Shown: piece by piece, positions 13,986 to 26,127 of the stretch | How the letters are laid out: every line of letters starts with the position of its first letter | Position numbering within the stretch: position 1 is the first letter of the stretch | NCBI GenBank assembly: GCA_014169315.1 | Contig: AP022133.1 | Coordinates: 372,001 to 436,000, forward strand | DNA length: 64,000 nucleotides | Reading direction: 5' to 3' | Source of the DNA: Enterobacter cloacae | GTDB lineage: Bacteria > Pseudomonadota > Gammaproteobacteria > Enterobacterales > Enterobacteriaceae | The notes under the pieces: generated by a model | The model's database searches: none | What the model was told of the DNA's origin: nothing | What the model saw: the letters and a program-made list of their open reading frames with translations, nothing else | Made by a program: the position numbers and the translations under genes

Positions 13986-16421
13986 ATGTCACACGATCCT
14001 TTCCAGGAACGCGAAGCCGAAAAATACGCGAATCCTATTCCCAGCCGTGAGTTCATCATTGAACACTTAACAAAACGCGAAAAACCCGCCAATCGTGAAG
14101 AACTTGCCGTTGAATTAAACATTGAAGGTGAAGAGCAAACTGAAGCCCTTCGCCGTCGCCTGCGTGCGATGGAGCGCGACGGGCAACTGGTCTTTACCCG
14201 CCGTCAGTGCTACGCGCTGCCAGAACGTCTCGACCTGCTGAAAGGTATGGTCATTGGTCACCGTGATGGCTATGGCTTCCTGCGCGTGGAAGGCCGTAAA
14301 GACGATCTGTACCTCTCATCCGAACAGATGAAGATGTGTATGCATGGCGATCAAATCCTGGCGCAGCCGCTGGGTGCCGATCGTAAAGGTCGTCGTGAAG
14401 CGCGCGTGGTACGCGTGCTGGTGCCGAAAACCAGCCAGATTGTAGGCCGCTACTTTACCGATGCGGGTGTGGGCTTTGTGGTACCGGACGACAGCCGTCT
14501 GAGTTTTGATATTCTGATCCCGCCTGAAGAGGTGATGGGCGCACGTATGGGCTTTGTGGTGGTGGTTGAGCTCACCCAGCGTCCAACCCGTCGTACCAAA
14601 GCGGTGGGTAAAATCGTTGAAGTGCTGGGCGACAACATGGGTACCGGCATGGCCGTCGATATGGCGCTGCGTACGCATGAGATCCCATACATCTGGCCAA
14701 AAGCGGTTGAAGAGCAGATCGTTGGCCTGAAGGAAGAAGTACCAGAAGAGTCCAAAGCGGGCCGTGTGGATCTGCGCGACCTGCCGCTGGTGACGATTGA
14801 TGGTGAAGACGCCCGCGACTTCGATGATGCCGTTTACTGTGAGAAAAAACGCGGTGGCGGCTGGCGTCTGTGGGTTGCTATCGCCGATGTAAGCTATTAT
14901 GTCCGCCCGCACACCCCGCTGGATAATGAAGCGCGCAGCCGCGGTACGTCGGTTTACTTCCCGTCTCAGGTGGTGCCGATGCTGCCGGAAGTGCTCTCCA
15001 ACGGCCTGTGCTCCCTGAACCCGCAGGTTGACCGTCTGTGTATGGTCTGCGAGATGACCGTCTCTACCAAAGGTCGTTTAACCGGTTACAAGTTCTACGA
15101 AGCGGTGATGAGCTCTCACGCACGTCTGACCTATACCAAAGTCTGGCATATGCTGCAGGGCGACCAGGATCTGCGTGAACAATATGCGCCGCTGGTTAAA
15201 CACATTGAAGAGTTGCATAACCTCTATAAAACGCTGGATCAGGCGCGCGAAGAGCGCGGTGGGATCTCGTTTGAAAGTGAAGAGGCGAAATTTATCTTCA
15301 ACGCTGAACGTCGCATTGAACGTATCGAGCAGACCCAGCGTAACGATGCGCATAAGCTGATTGAAGAGTGTATGATCCTGGCGAACATCTCGGCGGCACG
15401 TTTCGTTGAGAAAGCCAAAGAGCCTGCGTTGTTCCGTATTCACGACAAACCGTCGACGGAAGCCATCACTGCATTCCGCTCTGTTCTGGCAGAACTCGGT
15501 CTGGAGTTGCCTGGCGGTAACAAGCCGGAGCCGCGTGATTATGCCGAGTTACTGGAGTCCATTGGCGATCGTCCTGACGCAGAAATGCTACAGACGATGC
15601 TGTTGCGCTCCATGAAGCAGGCGATTTACGATCCAGAGAACCGTGGTCACTTCGGCCTGGCGCTGCAGTCTTATGCACACTTTACCTCGCCAATCCGCCG
15701 TTATCCTGACCTTTCCCTGCACCGTGGGATTAAATATCTGCTGGCGCAGGAACAGGGCCACAAAGGGAACAGCACTGAAACTGGCGGCTACCATTGTTCG
15801 ATGGAAGAGATGTTGCAGCTGGGTCAGCACTGTTCTATGACCGAACGCCGTGCTGATGAAGCAACGCGCGAAGTCTCTGACTGGCTGAAATGTGACTTTA
15901 TGCTGGATCACGTTGGTAGCGTCTTTAAAGGCGTGATTGCCAGCGTGGCCGGATTTGGTTTCTTCGTCCGTCTGGACGAGCTGTTTATCGATGGTCTGGT
16001 GCATGTATCGACTCTGGATAACGACTACTACCGTTTCGACCAGGTCGGGCAGCGCCTGATTGGCGAATCCGGTGGCCAGACCTATCGTCTTGGCGATCGT
16101 GTTGAAGTGAAGGTTGAAGCCGTCAATATGGACGAGCGAAAAATCGACTTCAGCCTGATCTCCAGCGAACGTGGCCCGCGTAACGTGGGTAAAACGGCGC
16201 GTGAAAAGGCGAAAAAAGGCGGCAATGCGGGCGGTAAACGTCGTCAGGCCGGTAAGAAGGTGAACTTCGAGCCAGACAGCGCCTTCCGTGGCGAGAAGAA
16301 ACAGAAGCCGAAGGCTGCGAAGAAAGAGGCCCGAAAAGCGAAAAAGCCATCGTCTAAAACGCAGAAAATTGCCGCTGCCACCAAAGCAAAGCGCGCAGCA
16401 AAGAAAAATCAGGCGGAGTAA
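13986..16421 (+). CDS. rnr: Ribonuclease R
   Basis: RNase R is a processive 3'-5' exoribonuclease that degrades structured RNA and acts with trans-translation and in cold shock. The ATG at 13986, preceded by GGAGG, gives [10 protein letters not shown] and 811 residues. The order is an N-terminal helix-turn-helix region, cold-shock domains, the RNB catalytic domain containing [13 protein letters not shown], an S1 domain (about 640-725) and a Lys/Ala-rich basic tail. The longer upstream ATG lacks family support. Confidence 0.97.
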   Translation: MSHDPFQEREAEKYANPIPSREFIIEHLTKREKPANREELAVELNIEGEEQTEALRRRLRAMERDGQLVFTRRQCYALPERLDLLKGMVIGHRDGYGFLRVEGRKDDLYLSSEQMKMCMHGDQILAQPLGADRKGRREARVVRVLVPKTSQIVGRYFTDAGVGFVVPDDSRLSFDILIPPEEVMGARMGFVVVVELTQRPTRRTKAVGKIVEVLGDNMGTGMAVDMALRTHEIPYIWPKAVEEQIVGLKEEVPEESKAGRVDLRDLPLVTIDGEDARDFDDAVYCEKKRGGGWRLWVAIADVSYYVRPHTPLDNEARSRGTSVYFPSQVVPMLPEVLSNGLCSLNPQVDRLCMVCEMTVSTKGRLTGYKFYEAVMSSHARLTYTKVWHMLQGDQDLREQYAPLVKHIEELHNLYKTLDQAREERGGISFESEEAKFIFNAERRIERIEQTQRNDAHKLIEECMILANISAARFVEKAKEPALFRIHDKPSTEAITAFRSVLAELGLELPGGNKPEPRDYAELLESIGDRPDAEMLQTMLLRSMKQAIYDPENRGHFGLALQSYAHFTSPIRRYPDLSLHRGIKYLLAQEQGHKGNSTETGGYHCSMEEMLQLGQHCSMTERRADEATREVSDWLKCDFMLDHVGSVFKGVIASVAGFGFFVRLDELFIDGLVHVSTLDNDYYRFDQVGQRLIGESGGQTYRLGDRVEVKVEAVNMDERKIDFSLISSERGPRNVGKTAREKAKKGGNAGGKRRQAGKKVNFEPDSAFRGEKKQKPKAAKKEARKAKKPSSKTQKIAAATKAKRAAKKNQAE

Positions 16422-16426
16422 ATTCT

Positions 16427-16463
16427 CCCCTCACCCTGACCCTCTCCTCAAAGGGGAGAGGGG
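16427..16463. repeat. CCCTCACCCTG + CCTCTCC/GGAGAGG hairpin element
   Basis: The rnr-rlmB gap holds CCCCTCACCCTG followed by an inverted repeat CCTCTCC (16441-16447) / GGAGAGG (16455-16461). Related hairpins occur near 17261, 33643, 41286 and 57298 in this window, so it is a dispersed intergenic repeat. Confidence 0.7.
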
Positions 16464-16487
16464 AAATGCACATTATGAGAACCATCA

Positions 16488-17219
16488 ATGAGTGAAATGA
16501 TTTACGGCATCCACGCGGTGCAGGCCCTGCTGGAGCGCGCACCGGAGCGTTTTCAGGAAGTCTTTATTCTGAAAGGGCGTGAAGATAAACGTCTGATGCC
16601 GCTGATCCACGCGCTGGAAGCGCAGGGCGTGGTGATCCAGCTGGCGAACCGCCAGTTCCTGGATGAGAAAAGTGAAGGTGCGGTTCACCAGGGGATCATT
16701 GCCCGCGTGAAGCCGGGTCGTCAGTATCAGGAGAACGATCTGCCGGATCTGATCGCCACGCTGGATAACCCGTTCTTCCTGATCCTGGATGGCGTGACCG
16801 ATCCACACAACCTCGGCGCGTGTCTGCGTAGCGCCGATGCGGCGGGCGTACACGCCGTGATCGTGCCGAAAGATCGCTCCGCTCAGCTGAACGCAACGGC
16901 GAAGAAAGTCGCCTGTGGCGCGGCGGAAAACGTTCCGCTGATCCGTGTAACCAACCTGGCGCGCACCATGCGTCTGCTGCAGGAAGAGAATATCTGGATC
17001 GTCGGGACTGCCGGTGAGGCGGATCATACGTTGTACCAGAGCAAAATGACCGGCCGTCTGGCGCTGGTGATGGGTGCAGAAGGCGAAGGTATGCGTCGCC
17101 TGACCCGTGAACACTGCGATGAGCTGATCAGTATTCCAATGGCTGGCAGCGTCTCATCCCTGAACGTGTCTGTCGCAACGGGCATCTGCCTGTTTGAAGC
17201 GGTGCGTCAGCGCGGGTAA
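16488..17219 (+). CDS. rlmB: 23S rRNA (guanosine-2251-2'-O)-methyltransferase RlmB
   Basis: RlmB methylates the ribose of G2251 in the 23S rRNA P loop. The 243-residue SpoU/TrmH-family protein has an N-terminal substrate-binding domain and the SPOUT motifs [28 protein letters not shown] and [14 protein letters not shown]. It lies 66 bases downstream of rnr and ends at a strong terminator. Confidence 0.97.
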   Translation: MSEMIYGIHAVQALLERAPERFQEVFILKGREDKRLMPLIHALEAQGVVIQLANRQFLDEKSEGAVHQGIIARVKPGRQYQENDLPDLIATLDNPFFLILDGVTDPHNLGACLRSADAAGVHAVIVPKDRSAQLNATAKKVACGAAENVPLIRVTNLARTMRLLQEENIWIVGTAGEADHTLYQSKMTGRLALVMGAEGEGMRRLTREHCDELISIPMAGSVSSLNVSVATGICLFEAVRQRG

Positions 17220-17223
17220 ACAG

Positions 17224-17248
17224 AAAGGCCGTCCTGATGACGGCCTTT
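17224..17248 (+). terminator. Terminator after rlmB
   Basis: A perfect 10-bp stem, AAAGGCCGTC pairing with GACGGCCTTT, has a 5-base loop and starts 5 bases after the stop. A second small hairpin, CTCTCCC-ATC-GGGAGAG, follows at 17261-17277 and belongs to the dispersed hairpin family. Confidence 0.85.
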
Positions 17249-17297
17249 AGTGTTTTCGCTCTCTCCCATCGGGAGAGGGCATCAGACGGTGGTCAAC

Positions 17298-18587
17298 TCA
17301 CTCTTCCAGCGATCGCAAATGATCATCTTTCCTCAGCGTCATCAGCGCCACCATACTCACCACCGCCGTTGCCATGACGTAGTAAGCCGGAATATCCAGG
17401 TTGCCCGTCTCTTTGATCAGCCCGGTAATAATCAACCCGGCACAGCCAGAGAAGAGGGCGTTCGACAGGGAGTAAGCCAACCCAAGCCCGGTATAGCGTA
17501 CCCGTGTCGGGAACATCTCCGACAGCATCGCAGGCCCTGGCCCTGCCAGCATTCCCACCAGGCCACCCGCAACCAACACCACGAGCGCTTTCACCGCCAG
17601 CGTGCTGGACTCTGCCTGCAGAATTTTCAGCAGCGGCAGGGCGAGGATCAGCAGTAATGCAGTGGCGATAATCATCACCGTACGGCGTCCGATCCTGTCA
17701 CTCAGGATCCCCGATGGCATAATGGTGAGTGCAAAACCGATGTTAGAAATTACTGCAATCAACAGCGCCTGGTTGAATCCGGTATGTAATGCAGATTGCA
17801 GGTAAGTGGGCATAATCACCAGATAGGTATAACCCGCGGCAGACCAGACCATCACGCGTCCAATCCCCATCACGATGGCTTTGAGCGTGGCGGCAGTATC
17901 GGCCTGAGCGATGGCCGGTTTTTCCTGCTGGTGGACAAAGCTTGGTGTCTCTTCCATGCTCACTCGTAACCACAGAGCAACAACCCCCATCGGGATTGCC
18001 AGGAAGAACGGAATGCGCCAGCCCCAGTCGTGCAGAGCGTCGGGTGTGAGCAGCGTGGAAAGGAGCGCGACCACGCCAGCCCCCGCGAGCAGTCCCAGCG
18101 CGACGGTGAAGGACTGCCATGCTCCGTAGAGCCCTCGCTTGCCGCGCGGTGCGAACTCTGTCATCAGCGAAACGGCTCCCCCGTATTCACCCCCGGCAAA
18201 CAACCCCTGTAGTATACGAAGCAATGTGATAATCAGCGGTGCAGCAATACCGATGCTGGCGTAGACCGGCACCATGCCGATGGCGGCAGTGGCCAGCGTC
18301 ATCAACACCAGCACAATAATCAGGGTAGGTTTTCGGCCAATACGGTCGCCAATACGGCCAAATACCACCGCGCCCAGCGGGCGAAAGAAGAAAGCGATGG
18401 CAAACGAAGCGTAGGTGAGGATCAGGCTGGTCAACCCCGATTCCCCTTCGAGCTGGAAGAAGTTTTTCGCAATGACGGTCGCCAGAAAACCGTAAACCGC
18501 GAACTCATACCATTCGATGAAGTTACCAATGGAGCCAGCAATTAACGCGCGCTTGTGCGCATCCGGCGCACGGTGGGAAGGTTGCAT
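17298..18587 (-). CDS. MHS-family metabolite:H+ symporter (MFS)
   Basis: This is a 12-segment inner-membrane transporter of the metabolite:H+ symporter type related to ProP, KgtP and ShiA. Signatures include GNFIEWYEFAVYG at the first membrane segment, GRIGDRIGRKPT (MFS motif A) and LLRILQGLFAGGEYGGAVSLMTE. The start was placed at the ATG at 18587 (429 residues), which has GAGG upstream. A further upstream ATG lacks a ribosome site. The substrate cannot be read from sequence. The gene stands between rlmB and aidB, where E. coli K-12 has yjfI-yjfC, so it is lineage-specific content. Confidence 0.88.
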   Translation of the reverse strand: MQPSHRAPDAHKRALIAGSIGNFIEWYEFAVYGFLATVIAKNFFQLEGESGLTSLILTYASFAIAFFFRPLGAVVFGRIGDRIGRKPTLIIVLVLMTLATAAIGMVPVYASIGIAAPLIITLLRILQGLFAGGEYGGAVSLMTEFAPRGKRGLYGAWQSFTVALGLLAGAGVVALLSTLLTPDALHDWGWRIPFFLAIPMGVVALWLRVSMEETPSFVHQQEKPAIAQADTAATLKAIVMGIGRVMVWSAAGYTYLVIMPTYLQSALHTGFNQALLIAVISNIGFALTIMPSGILSDRIGRRTVMIIATALLLILALPLLKILQAESSTLAVKALVVLVAGGLVGMLAGPGPAMLSEMFPTRVRYTGLGLAYSLSNALFSGCAGLIITGLIKETGNLDIPAYYVMATAVVSMVALMTLRKDDHLRSLEE

Positions 18588-18780
18588 AACGTGCCTCGCA
18601 GAATAAAGTAAGAATAAATTATTCAACAAAACGGAGTGTATGAAATAGTTTATTCTTGTGTTCTGTGAGCTATTTCACGAATGATATCAGCGGGATCGCC
18701 AGCGTGTGACTCCACTCCCATGCAGTGTGAGCGTGGTCTGTCCATACTTACCTTCATTGCCACTGAAGGAGGGACACAGC

Positions 18781-20403
18781 ATGCACTGGCAGACGCATAC
18801 CGTTTTTAATCAACCCGTACCGCTTTCGAACAGCAACCTTTTTCTCTCTGATTGCGCACTGCGCGATGCGGTGATACGTGAGGGTGCTGGCTGGGATGTT
18901 GAGCTTCTCGCCAGCATCGGGCAACAGTTAGGGACGGCTGAGTCACTGGAGCTGGGCAGGCTGGCAAACGTCAACCCGCCGGAGCTGCTACGTTATGACG
19001 CCACCGGGGAGAGGCTGGACGACGTTCGTTTTCACCCGGCGTGGCATTTGCTGATGCAAGGTCTCTGTGCCAACCGGGTACACAACCTGGCGTGGGAAGA
19101 GGAGGCGCGGAAGGGATCATTTGTCGCCCGGGCTGCGCGTTTTATGCTCCACGCCCAGGTGGAAGCAGGCACGCTTTGCCCCATCACCATGACCTTTGCC
19201 GCCACACCGCTGTTGCAACAGTCGCTGACTGGCGATTTTCGTCACTGGCTCACGCCATTACTGAGCGATCGTTACGATCCACATTTTTCTCCCGGTGGGC
19301 AGAAGCGTGGCCTGTTGATTGGTATGGGGATGACGGAAAAGCAGGGCGGCTCGGATGTGCTCAGCAATACCACCAAAGCGGAAAAGTGCAGTGACGGCAG
19401 CTATCGGCTGGTGGGGCATAAATGGTTTTTCTCCGTGCCGCAAAGTGATGCACACCTGGTGCTGGCGCAGGCGAAAGGTGGGTTGTCCTGCTTTTTTGTC
19501 CCGCGCTTTTTACCTGACGGGCAACGTAACGCCGTACGCCTGGAGCGTCTGAAAGATAAGCTGGGTAACCGCTCTAACGCCAGCAGTGAAGTGGAGTTTC
19601 TTGATGCCTCCGGATGGTTGTTAGGGGAGGAGGGGGAAGGGGTTCGGCAGATCCTCAAAATGGGGGGACTCACGCGGTTCGACTGTGCGCTGGGTAGCCA
19701 CGGATTGATGCGCCGGGCACTATCCGTGGCGCTGTACCATGCCCATCAGCGGCAGACATTTGGTAAGAACCTTATCGAGCAGCCATTAATGCGCGATGTA
19801 CTGAGCCGTATGGCGCTGGTGCTGGAGGGGCAAACGGCACTGTTATTCCGCCTTGCCCGCGCGTGGGATAAGCGCGCCGATGCACAAGAGGCGGCCTGGG
19901 CGCGGCTTTTCACCCCGGCGGCGAAATACAGCGTGTGCAAAGCGGGGATCCCCTTTGTGGCAGAAGCGATGGAGGTGTTGGGGGGGATCGGCTATTGCGA
20001 AGAGAGTGAGCTTCCCCGTTTGTACCGGGAGATGCCGGTTAACAGTATCTGGGAAGGCTCAGGCAATATCATGTGTCTGGATGTTCTGCGCGTGCTGGCG
20101 AAGCAACCGGGCATTCTTGAGCTGCTCACTGACGATTTTGCCCAGGTAAAAGGACAGGACAGACACTTCGATCGCTGCTGGCGGCAGCTTCAGCAAAAAC
20201 TGCGTAAACCACAGGAGGCACAGGGCAGAGAGATCGCTCAGCAGATCTTTTTACTGGGAGCCGGGAGCCAGATGCTGCGGTACGCATCACCACCAGTGGC
20301 GCAGGCGTGGTGCCGTATGATGCTGGACAACCGTGGCGGTTCGCTTATGAGTGAACAGGTGCAAAATGACCTGTTGTTACGCGCCACGGGCAGAGTCGGC
20401 TAG
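18781..20403 (+). CDS. aidB: Alkylation-response acyl-CoA dehydrogenase-like protein AidB
   Basis: AidB is a flavoprotein of the acyl-CoA dehydrogenase family induced with the Ada response. It binds DNA and is thought to limit alkylation damage near promoters. The ATG at 18781 follows AAGGAGGG and gives 540 residues (MHWQTHTVFN). The body has the family signature GMTEKQGGSDV, the flavin-binding core KWFFSVPQSDAHLV and MEVLGGIGYCEES. A basic C-terminal domain fits the known DNA-binding part. It ends at a bidirectional terminator shared with yjfN. Confidence 0.95.
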   Translation: MHWQTHTVFNQPVPLSNSNLFLSDCALRDAVIREGAGWDVELLASIGQQLGTAESLELGRLANVNPPELLRYDATGERLDDVRFHPAWHLLMQGLCANRVHNLAWEEEARKGSFVARAARFMLHAQVEAGTLCPITMTFAATPLLQQSLTGDFRHWLTPLLSDRYDPHFSPGGQKRGLLIGMGMTEKQGGSDVLSNTTKAEKCSDGSYRLVGHKWFFSVPQSDAHLVLAQAKGGLSCFFVPRFLPDGQRNAVRLERLKDKLGNRSNASSEVEFLDASGWLLGEEGEGVRQILKMGGLTRFDCALGSHGLMRRALSVALYHAHQRQTFGKNLIEQPLMRDVLSRMALVLEGQTALLFRLARAWDKRADAQEAAWARLFTPAAKYSVCKAGIPFVAEAMEVLGGIGYCEESELPRLYREMPVNSIWEGSGNIMCLDVLRVLAKQPGILELLTDDFAQVKGQDRHFDRCWRQLQQKLRKPQEAQGREIAQQIFLLGAGSQMLRYASPPVAQAWCRMMLDNRGGSLMSEQVQNDLLLRATGRVG

Positions 20404-20453
20404 CGTCAACCTGGCTCACGTGTTGTTGATGATTTTCTTGATTTACAAATACG

Positions 20454-20478
20454 AAAAGCCACTCAAAAAGTGGCTTTT
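20454..20478. terminator. Bidirectional terminator between aidB and yjfN
   Basis: AAAAGCCACT pairs with AGTGGCTTTT around a 5-base loop. The symmetric A and T runs at the two ends suit termination of aidB on the plus strand and yjfN on the minus strand. Confidence 0.85.
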
Positions 20479-20489
20479 ATCTGGAGGAA

Positions 20490-20765
20490 TTAAACATAGA
20501 GGATAGCTTGTACCCGCCAATGGTCGACATGGTTGTCTTCCTGCATCTGGATGATGCGATACCAGGAAGCGCCCTGTTCATCAGCTTTTAATGCAACGAC
20601 ACGTTCAACGTCTTGCGGGCTCCCCGAAATATTATTGACGGAGATGAGGCCAATTTCATTCAGGCCAGTCACGCAATCAGCACTGGCGAATTCAGCTGAT
20701 TGTGCGGTTGTGCTCACAAGGCCAGCTGAGAGCAACAAAGAGGTCAAAGCAAGAGTTCGTTTCAT
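20490..20765 (-). CDS. yjfN: Small periplasmic DUF1471 protein YjfN
   Basis: This is a 91-residue secreted protein of the YhcN/DUF1471 family. A signal peptide (MKRTLALTSLLLSAGLVSTT) precedes AQSAEFASADC. The compact domain ends QAILYV, close to the E. coli protein. E. coli YjfN has been reported as a modulator of the periplasmic protease DegP, recalled rather than checked. The start was chosen at the Lys/Arg-led signal peptide rather than 17 codons upstream. Confidence 0.9.
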   Translation of the reverse strand: MKRTLALTSLLLSAGLVSTTAQSAEFASADCVTGLNEIGLISVNNISGSPQDVERVVALKADEQGASWYRIIQMQEDNHVDHWRVQAILYV

Positions 20766-20913
20766 CGTCAGCTCCATTTCACATGTCTCCGGTATCCGCC
20801 GGGCACTCCTTTGCAAATAAACTCACTTCCATTGTTGCGGGCATGGAGTTTATTGTGGACAGGAAAATATCTATGGACGCAAAGCAGTGTAAATGTCGTT
20901 CAAATTATGACCT

Positions 20914-21222
20914 TCACTTACGGTACAAAATTGCCTGTGAGTACCACTGTCCCGTAATGATGGTTTCGTCGATCATAATGATGACGTAATAATCTGCTTT
21001 GGCGGCGACGGCTTGTGCTTCAATTGCTTCTTCCGCGTCATCCGGGGAACCGCGAACCAGCGCGGAGACGGTACCCATACGTTGTAATCCTTCCGTCTGA
21101 TTACGACGAATTTCCTGCGGGTGATCGGCTACAGGGGGAGCGGGTTGCGGCGTTCCCTGCAGCGCACTACAGCCACCGAGCAGAGACACCAGCAATAAAG
21201 CAGCAAGCCTGTGCATAACCAT
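20914..21222 (-). CDS. bsmA: Biofilm/stress lipoprotein BsmA (DUF1471)
   Basis: This is a 102-residue lipoprotein with a lipobox LLGGC around residue 16, a Pro-rich linker and a YhcN/DUF1471 domain ending QWYSQAILYRK. E. coli BsmA (YjfO) is linked to biofilm maturation and peroxide or acid stress. The start at 21222 has AGGA 8 bases upstream. Alternative in-frame starts lie two codons downstream and seven codons upstream. It is the second of three DUF1471 genes in this window. Confidence 0.88.
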   Translation of the reverse strand: MVMHRLAALLLVSLLGGCSALQGTPQPAPPVADHPQEIRRNQTEGLQRMGTVSALVRGSPDDAEEAIEAQAVAAKADYYVIIMIDETIITGQWYSQAILYRK

Positions 21223-21380
21223 ATCTCGTTTCCTGATAGACATAGTGTAGTTGTCTGTGAATTTAGTTTTAGGGGAATGTTCCCGAAGTGTTATCTGGGG
21301 CGTAAATTTCGAATGAAAATATCGTGAAAGCGTAACCCAGTTCTCAACATTATGAATCATTCATTAGCACAGGATCGACA

Positions 21381-22112
21381 ATGATTGAACTTGAAACACG
21401 CCGCCTCGGTGACCATGAAATATTACACGCAATACCGGCAGGGAAAAGTGAGCAACCGCTACCTGTTGTGGTTTTTTATCATGGGTTTACTTCATCAAAG
21501 CTGGTCTATAGCTATTTTGCGGTGGCGTTGGCACAGGCTGGGTTTCGTGTCGTCATGCCGGATGCTCCTGACCACGGTGCGCGGTTTACGGGCGATGAGC
21601 AGGCACGGCTGGGGCAGTTCTGGCCAATCCTTTACGGTAGTCTGACCGAGTTTGCCGGGTTGCGTGATGCGCTTTATCAGGCCGGTCTGGTGGCCGACGA
21701 TCGTCTGGCAGTGGCCGGGGCTTCGATGGGCGGGATGACAGCGCTTGGGATCATGACGCATCACCCCGAAGTGAAATCCGTGGCCTGCCTGATGGGGTCG
21801 GGCTATTTCACCTCACTGTCACAGACGTTGTTTCCACCACCAGTGCAGGACGGTACTGAAGCCTTGCTGGCATCACTGGCGGAGTGGGACGTCACCCGGG
21901 CATTACCGCGCCTGGCTGAACGTCCATTACTGTTGTGGCATGGTGGCGCAGACGATGTGGTTCCCGCTGTCGAAACCTTCCGTTTACAGCAGGCGCTACA
22001 ACGCGAAGGTCTGGACGGCAATCTGACCTGCCTGTGGGAAACTGGGGTTCGGCATCGTATTACGCCGACGGCGCTGGATGCCACCGTCGACTTTTTTCGC
22101 CAGCACCTTTAA
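21381..22112 (+). CDS. yjfP: Esterase YjfP (alpha/beta hydrolase)
   Basis: This is a 243-residue carboxylesterase of the alpha/beta hydrolase fold, next to the ascorbate genes as in E. coli. Visible are the oxyanion-type FYHGFTSS near residue 32, the nucleophile elbow GASMGG (Ser about 115), a late Asp region HGGADDVVP and the catalytic His in GVRHRIT. The natural substrate is unknown. It converges with ulaR, and the two stop codons overlap. Confidence 0.92.
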   Translation: MIELETRRLGDHEILHAIPAGKSEQPLPVVVFYHGFTSSKLVYSYFAVALAQAGFRVVMPDAPDHGARFTGDEQARLGQFWPILYGSLTEFAGLRDALYQAGLVADDRLAVAGASMGGMTALGIMTHHPEVKSVACLMGSGYFTSLSQTLFPPPVQDGTEALLASLAEWDVTRALPRLAERPLLLWHGGADDVVPAVETFRLQQALQREGLDGNLTCLWETGVRHRITPTALDATVDFFRQHL

Positions 22113-22864
22113 ACGCGCAGAACAGTGACACCCTGGGCTTCCAGCTTCTGGAGGATCTCCGGGTTGGCATTTTTGCCGGTGATTACCATGTCTATCTGTT
22201 CAGCCCGGCTGAACAGCATGCCTGCGCGTTCACCTACTTTGCTGCTGTCTACCAGCACAACGAGCTTGCCCACCACGTTGAGCATATTTTGTTCCGCCAT
22301 TGCGGTCAGCATATCGGTTTTATACAACCCATCAGCGGTCAGACCTTTACCGCTGGTAAACATCCAGTGCCCGGCATAGAGGCTGTTTTCGCTGTCCTGC
22401 GGGCTGAGGGTGATGGACTGGCTCTTATTGTACTGCCCCCCCATAATCACCACGCTTTCATGTTCCTGGTCGATGAGATAGTTGGCGAGTGGCAAATAAT
22501 TGGTGATGATTTGCACCGGCTTCCCACACATCTCCCGGCCCAGAAGAAACGCCGTGGAGCCGCAGTTGATGACCACGCTCTCACCGGGATTCACCAGCTG
22601 TGAGGCGGCTCTGGCAATCCGCACTTTTTCATCGTGGTTTTGTGCCTGATGGATGTTCATCGGCGTCCAGCGGGGGCGCTGCTGGCTGATGGCTTCCGCG
22701 CCGTTGCGGACTTTTTTCAGTTTGCCGCTTTCATCCAGCTTGTTGATATCCCGCCGTGCCGTCGCCGGGGAGATCCCTAAACGTTCGATCACTTTCTCGA
22801 CGGTGACAAACCCTGTTTGCGCCAGGAGTTCCAGTAAAATTTGATGCCGTTGCGCTTCCGTCAT
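22109..22864 (-). CDS. ulaR: L-ascorbate utilisation repressor UlaR (DeoR family)
   Basis: UlaR represses the divergent ulaG and ulaABCDEF transcripts and is relieved by L-ascorbate 6-phosphate. The 251-residue protein has the DeoR winged helix at residues 1-55 ([33 protein letters not shown]) and a C-terminal sugar-isomerase-like effector domain ([28 protein letters not shown]). It is on the same strand as ulaG, after its terminator. Confidence 0.95.
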   Translation of the reverse strand: MTEAQRHQILLELLAQTGFVTVEKVIERLGISPATARRDINKLDESGKLKKVRNGAEAISQQRPRWTPMNIHQAQNHDEKVRIARAASQLVNPGESVVINCGSTAFLLGREMCGKPVQIITNYLPLANYLIDQEHESVVIMGGQYNKSQSITLSPQDSENSLYAGHWMFTSGKGLTADGLYKTDMLTAMAEQNMLNVVGKLVVLVDSSKVGERAGMLFSRAEQIDMVITGKNANPEILQKLEAQGVTVLRV

Positions 22865-22935
22865 GAGCTATTCCGATAAGAATTGATTTGAAAAGATGAT
22901 ATTTGAAATAGCGTGAGATTACTAAAATAAATATG

Positions 22936-22965
22936 AAATCGCCAGACACTCAGGTCTGGCGATTT
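22936..22965 (-). terminator. Terminator after ulaG
   Basis: A perfect 12-bp stem, AAATCGCCAGAC pairing with GTCTGGCGATTT, has a 6-base loop. It lies 10 bases past the ulaG stop, between ulaG and ulaR. Confidence 0.8.
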
Positions 22966-22975
22966 GGCTTCACAA

Positions 22976-24040
22976 TCAGAGGAATGACTTGAACGGCAGG
23001 TCTGGCTCAATGGTGAAGCAATCATCGAAGCCCCGAGGGTAGTGGTACTCGAGATTGTCCTTATCCAGCGGCCAGGTGAACTTGCCCCCCACCTGCCAGA
23101 TAAACGGCTTGAAGCCATACTTCAGGCGGTCTTTTTTCATCTCCCACAGTACGCGGATTTCCTGTGGATCGGCCTGGAAGTTTGACCAGATATCGTGGTG
23201 GAACGGGATCACGACTTTGGTGTTCAGCGCTTCCGCCATGCGCAGCATATCGGCGCTGGTCATCTTGTCCGTAATGCCGCGCGGGTTCTCGCCGTAGGAG
23301 CCCAGCGCCACGTCGATCTGATGCTCGTTACCGTGCTTCGCGTAGTAGTTGGAGTAGTGAGAGTCACCGCTGTGGTACAGGGAACCACCAGGCGTTTTGA
23401 ACAGGTAGTTCACCGCACGTTCGTCCATCCCATCTGGCAGCACGCCAGCGGCTTTCTGGTCGGCAGGCAGGGTAATCAGTGCGGTACGGTCAAAGGCATC
23501 CAGCGCGTGGATTTCAATGTCTTTGATTTTCACTACGTCGCCTGGTTTCATCACAATGCAACGCTCTTTTGGTACACCCCAACCGATCCATAAATCGACG
23601 CAGGTCTGCGGCCCAATGAACGGTACATCGTCAGCGCAGTTTTGCATGACGGCTGCTGCCACGTTTACATCAATGTGATCGTTGTGATCGTGGGTAGACA
23701 GCACGGCATCAATCTGACGAATGGCAAAGGGATCAAGGACAAATGGCGTGGTACGCAGGTTGGGCTGAAGTTTTTCAACGCCCGCCATACGCTGCATCTG
23801 ATGGCCTTTTTTCATCAACGGATTGCCGTGGCTCTGTTTGCCCGTTCCGCACCAGAAATCGACGCAAATATTCGCGCCACCTTCTGATTTCAGCCAGATC
23901 CCCGTACAACCCAGCCACCACATTGCAAAGGTGCCAGGAGCGACCTGTTCCTGCTCAATCTCTTCATTCAGCCAGCTACCCCATTCCGGGAAGGTGCTCA
24001 GAATCCATGATTCACGGGTGATGGTGTTCACTTTACTCAT
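22976..24040 (-). CDS. ulaG: L-ascorbate-6-phosphate lactonase UlaG
   Basis: UlaG opens the lactone of L-ascorbate 6-phosphate, the first intracellular step after PTS uptake. The 354-residue protein has a metallo-beta-lactamase fold with the Mn-binding motif THDHNDHID and the later SGDSHYS and PFHHDIW histidines. The start ATG at 24040 gives [10 protein letters not shown]. It is divergent from ulaA, and the 359-base gap between them is the shared control region. Confidence 0.97.
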   Translation of the reverse strand: MSKVNTITRESWILSTFPEWGSWLNEEIEQEQVAPGTFAMWWLGCTGIWLKSEGGANICVDFWCGTGKQSHGNPLMKKGHQMQRMAGVEKLQPNLRTTPFVLDPFAIRQIDAVLSTHDHNDHIDVNVAAAVMQNCADDVPFIGPQTCVDLWIGWGVPKERCIVMKPGDVVKIKDIEIHALDAFDRTALITLPADQKAAGVLPDGMDERAVNYLFKTPGGSLYHSGDSHYSNYYAKHGNEHQIDVALGSYGENPRGITDKMTSADMLRMAEALNTKVVIPFHHDIWSNFQADPQEIRVLWEMKKDRLKYGFKPFIWQVGGKFTWPLDKDNLEYHYPRGFDDCFTIEPDLPFKSFL

Positions 24041-24068
24041 CGTTTGACTCCTGGTTTTAATCAAAAGT

Positions 24069-24093
24069 AATCACATTGTGATTTGTTGTGATT
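24069..24093. promoter_or_regulatory. Candidate UlaR/CRP operator on the ulaG side
   Basis: AATCAC-ATT-GTGATT (24069-24083) is a perfect inverted repeat. A second TTGTGATT lies 10 bases later, one helix turn, at 24086-24093. It sits 29 bases upstream of the ulaG start. In E. coli this interval carries UlaR operators and a CRP site, and which protein binds here is inferred. Confidence 0.55.
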
Positions 24094-24293
24094 CAATGCT
24101 GTCACCCTTTTATCGGGTTTGCAATGGGTAAATTGCGTAATTTTACCCTGCTAACCTCACGGAAAATCTGCATAAACCTTGTTAGACTTACGGCTATAAA
24201 GTATTAACTAAATGAATTATATAGAATAATTTATTGTTTTTATGCGGTAGTGAAAATCATTACTAACAATATGGAAATAATTTGCGTGATACG

Positions 24294-25800
<1,507 letters not shown>

Positions 25801-25812
25801 GGAGTGTTGATT

Positions 25813-26118
25813 ATGACCGTACGTATTCTGGCTGTGTGTGGCAATGGGCAAGGAAGCTCCATGATCATGAAAATGAAAGTGGATCAGTTTTTAACCCAGT
25901 CAAACATTGACCACACGGTGAACAGCTGCGCAGTGGGTGAATACAAAAGTGAACTGAACGGCGCAGATATCATCATCGCCTCTACTCATATCGCCGGTGA
26001 GATCACCGTGACGGGCCATAAATATGTCGTGGGTGTGCGCAACATGCTATCGCCAGCGGATTTTGGTCCAAAACTGCTGGAAGTGATCAAAGAACACTTC
26101 CCACAAGACGTGAAGTAA
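25813..26118 (+). CDS. ulaB: L-ascorbate PTS EIIB component UlaB
   Basis: UlaB carries the phosphoryl group from UlaC to incoming ascorbate. The 101-residue protein has the phospho-acceptor Cys9 in [12 protein letters not shown]. The start was chosen three codons after the first ATG to give [10 protein letters not shown], as in the E. coli protein, with an AAGGAG ribosome site upstream. ulaC follows after 9 bases. Confidence 0.96.
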   Translation: MTVRILAVCGNGQGSSMIMKMKVDQFLTQSNIDHTVNSCAVGEYKSELNGADIIIASTHIAGEITVTGHKYVVGVRNMLSPADFGPKLLEVIKEHFPQDVK

Positions 26119-26127
26119 GGACGCCAT

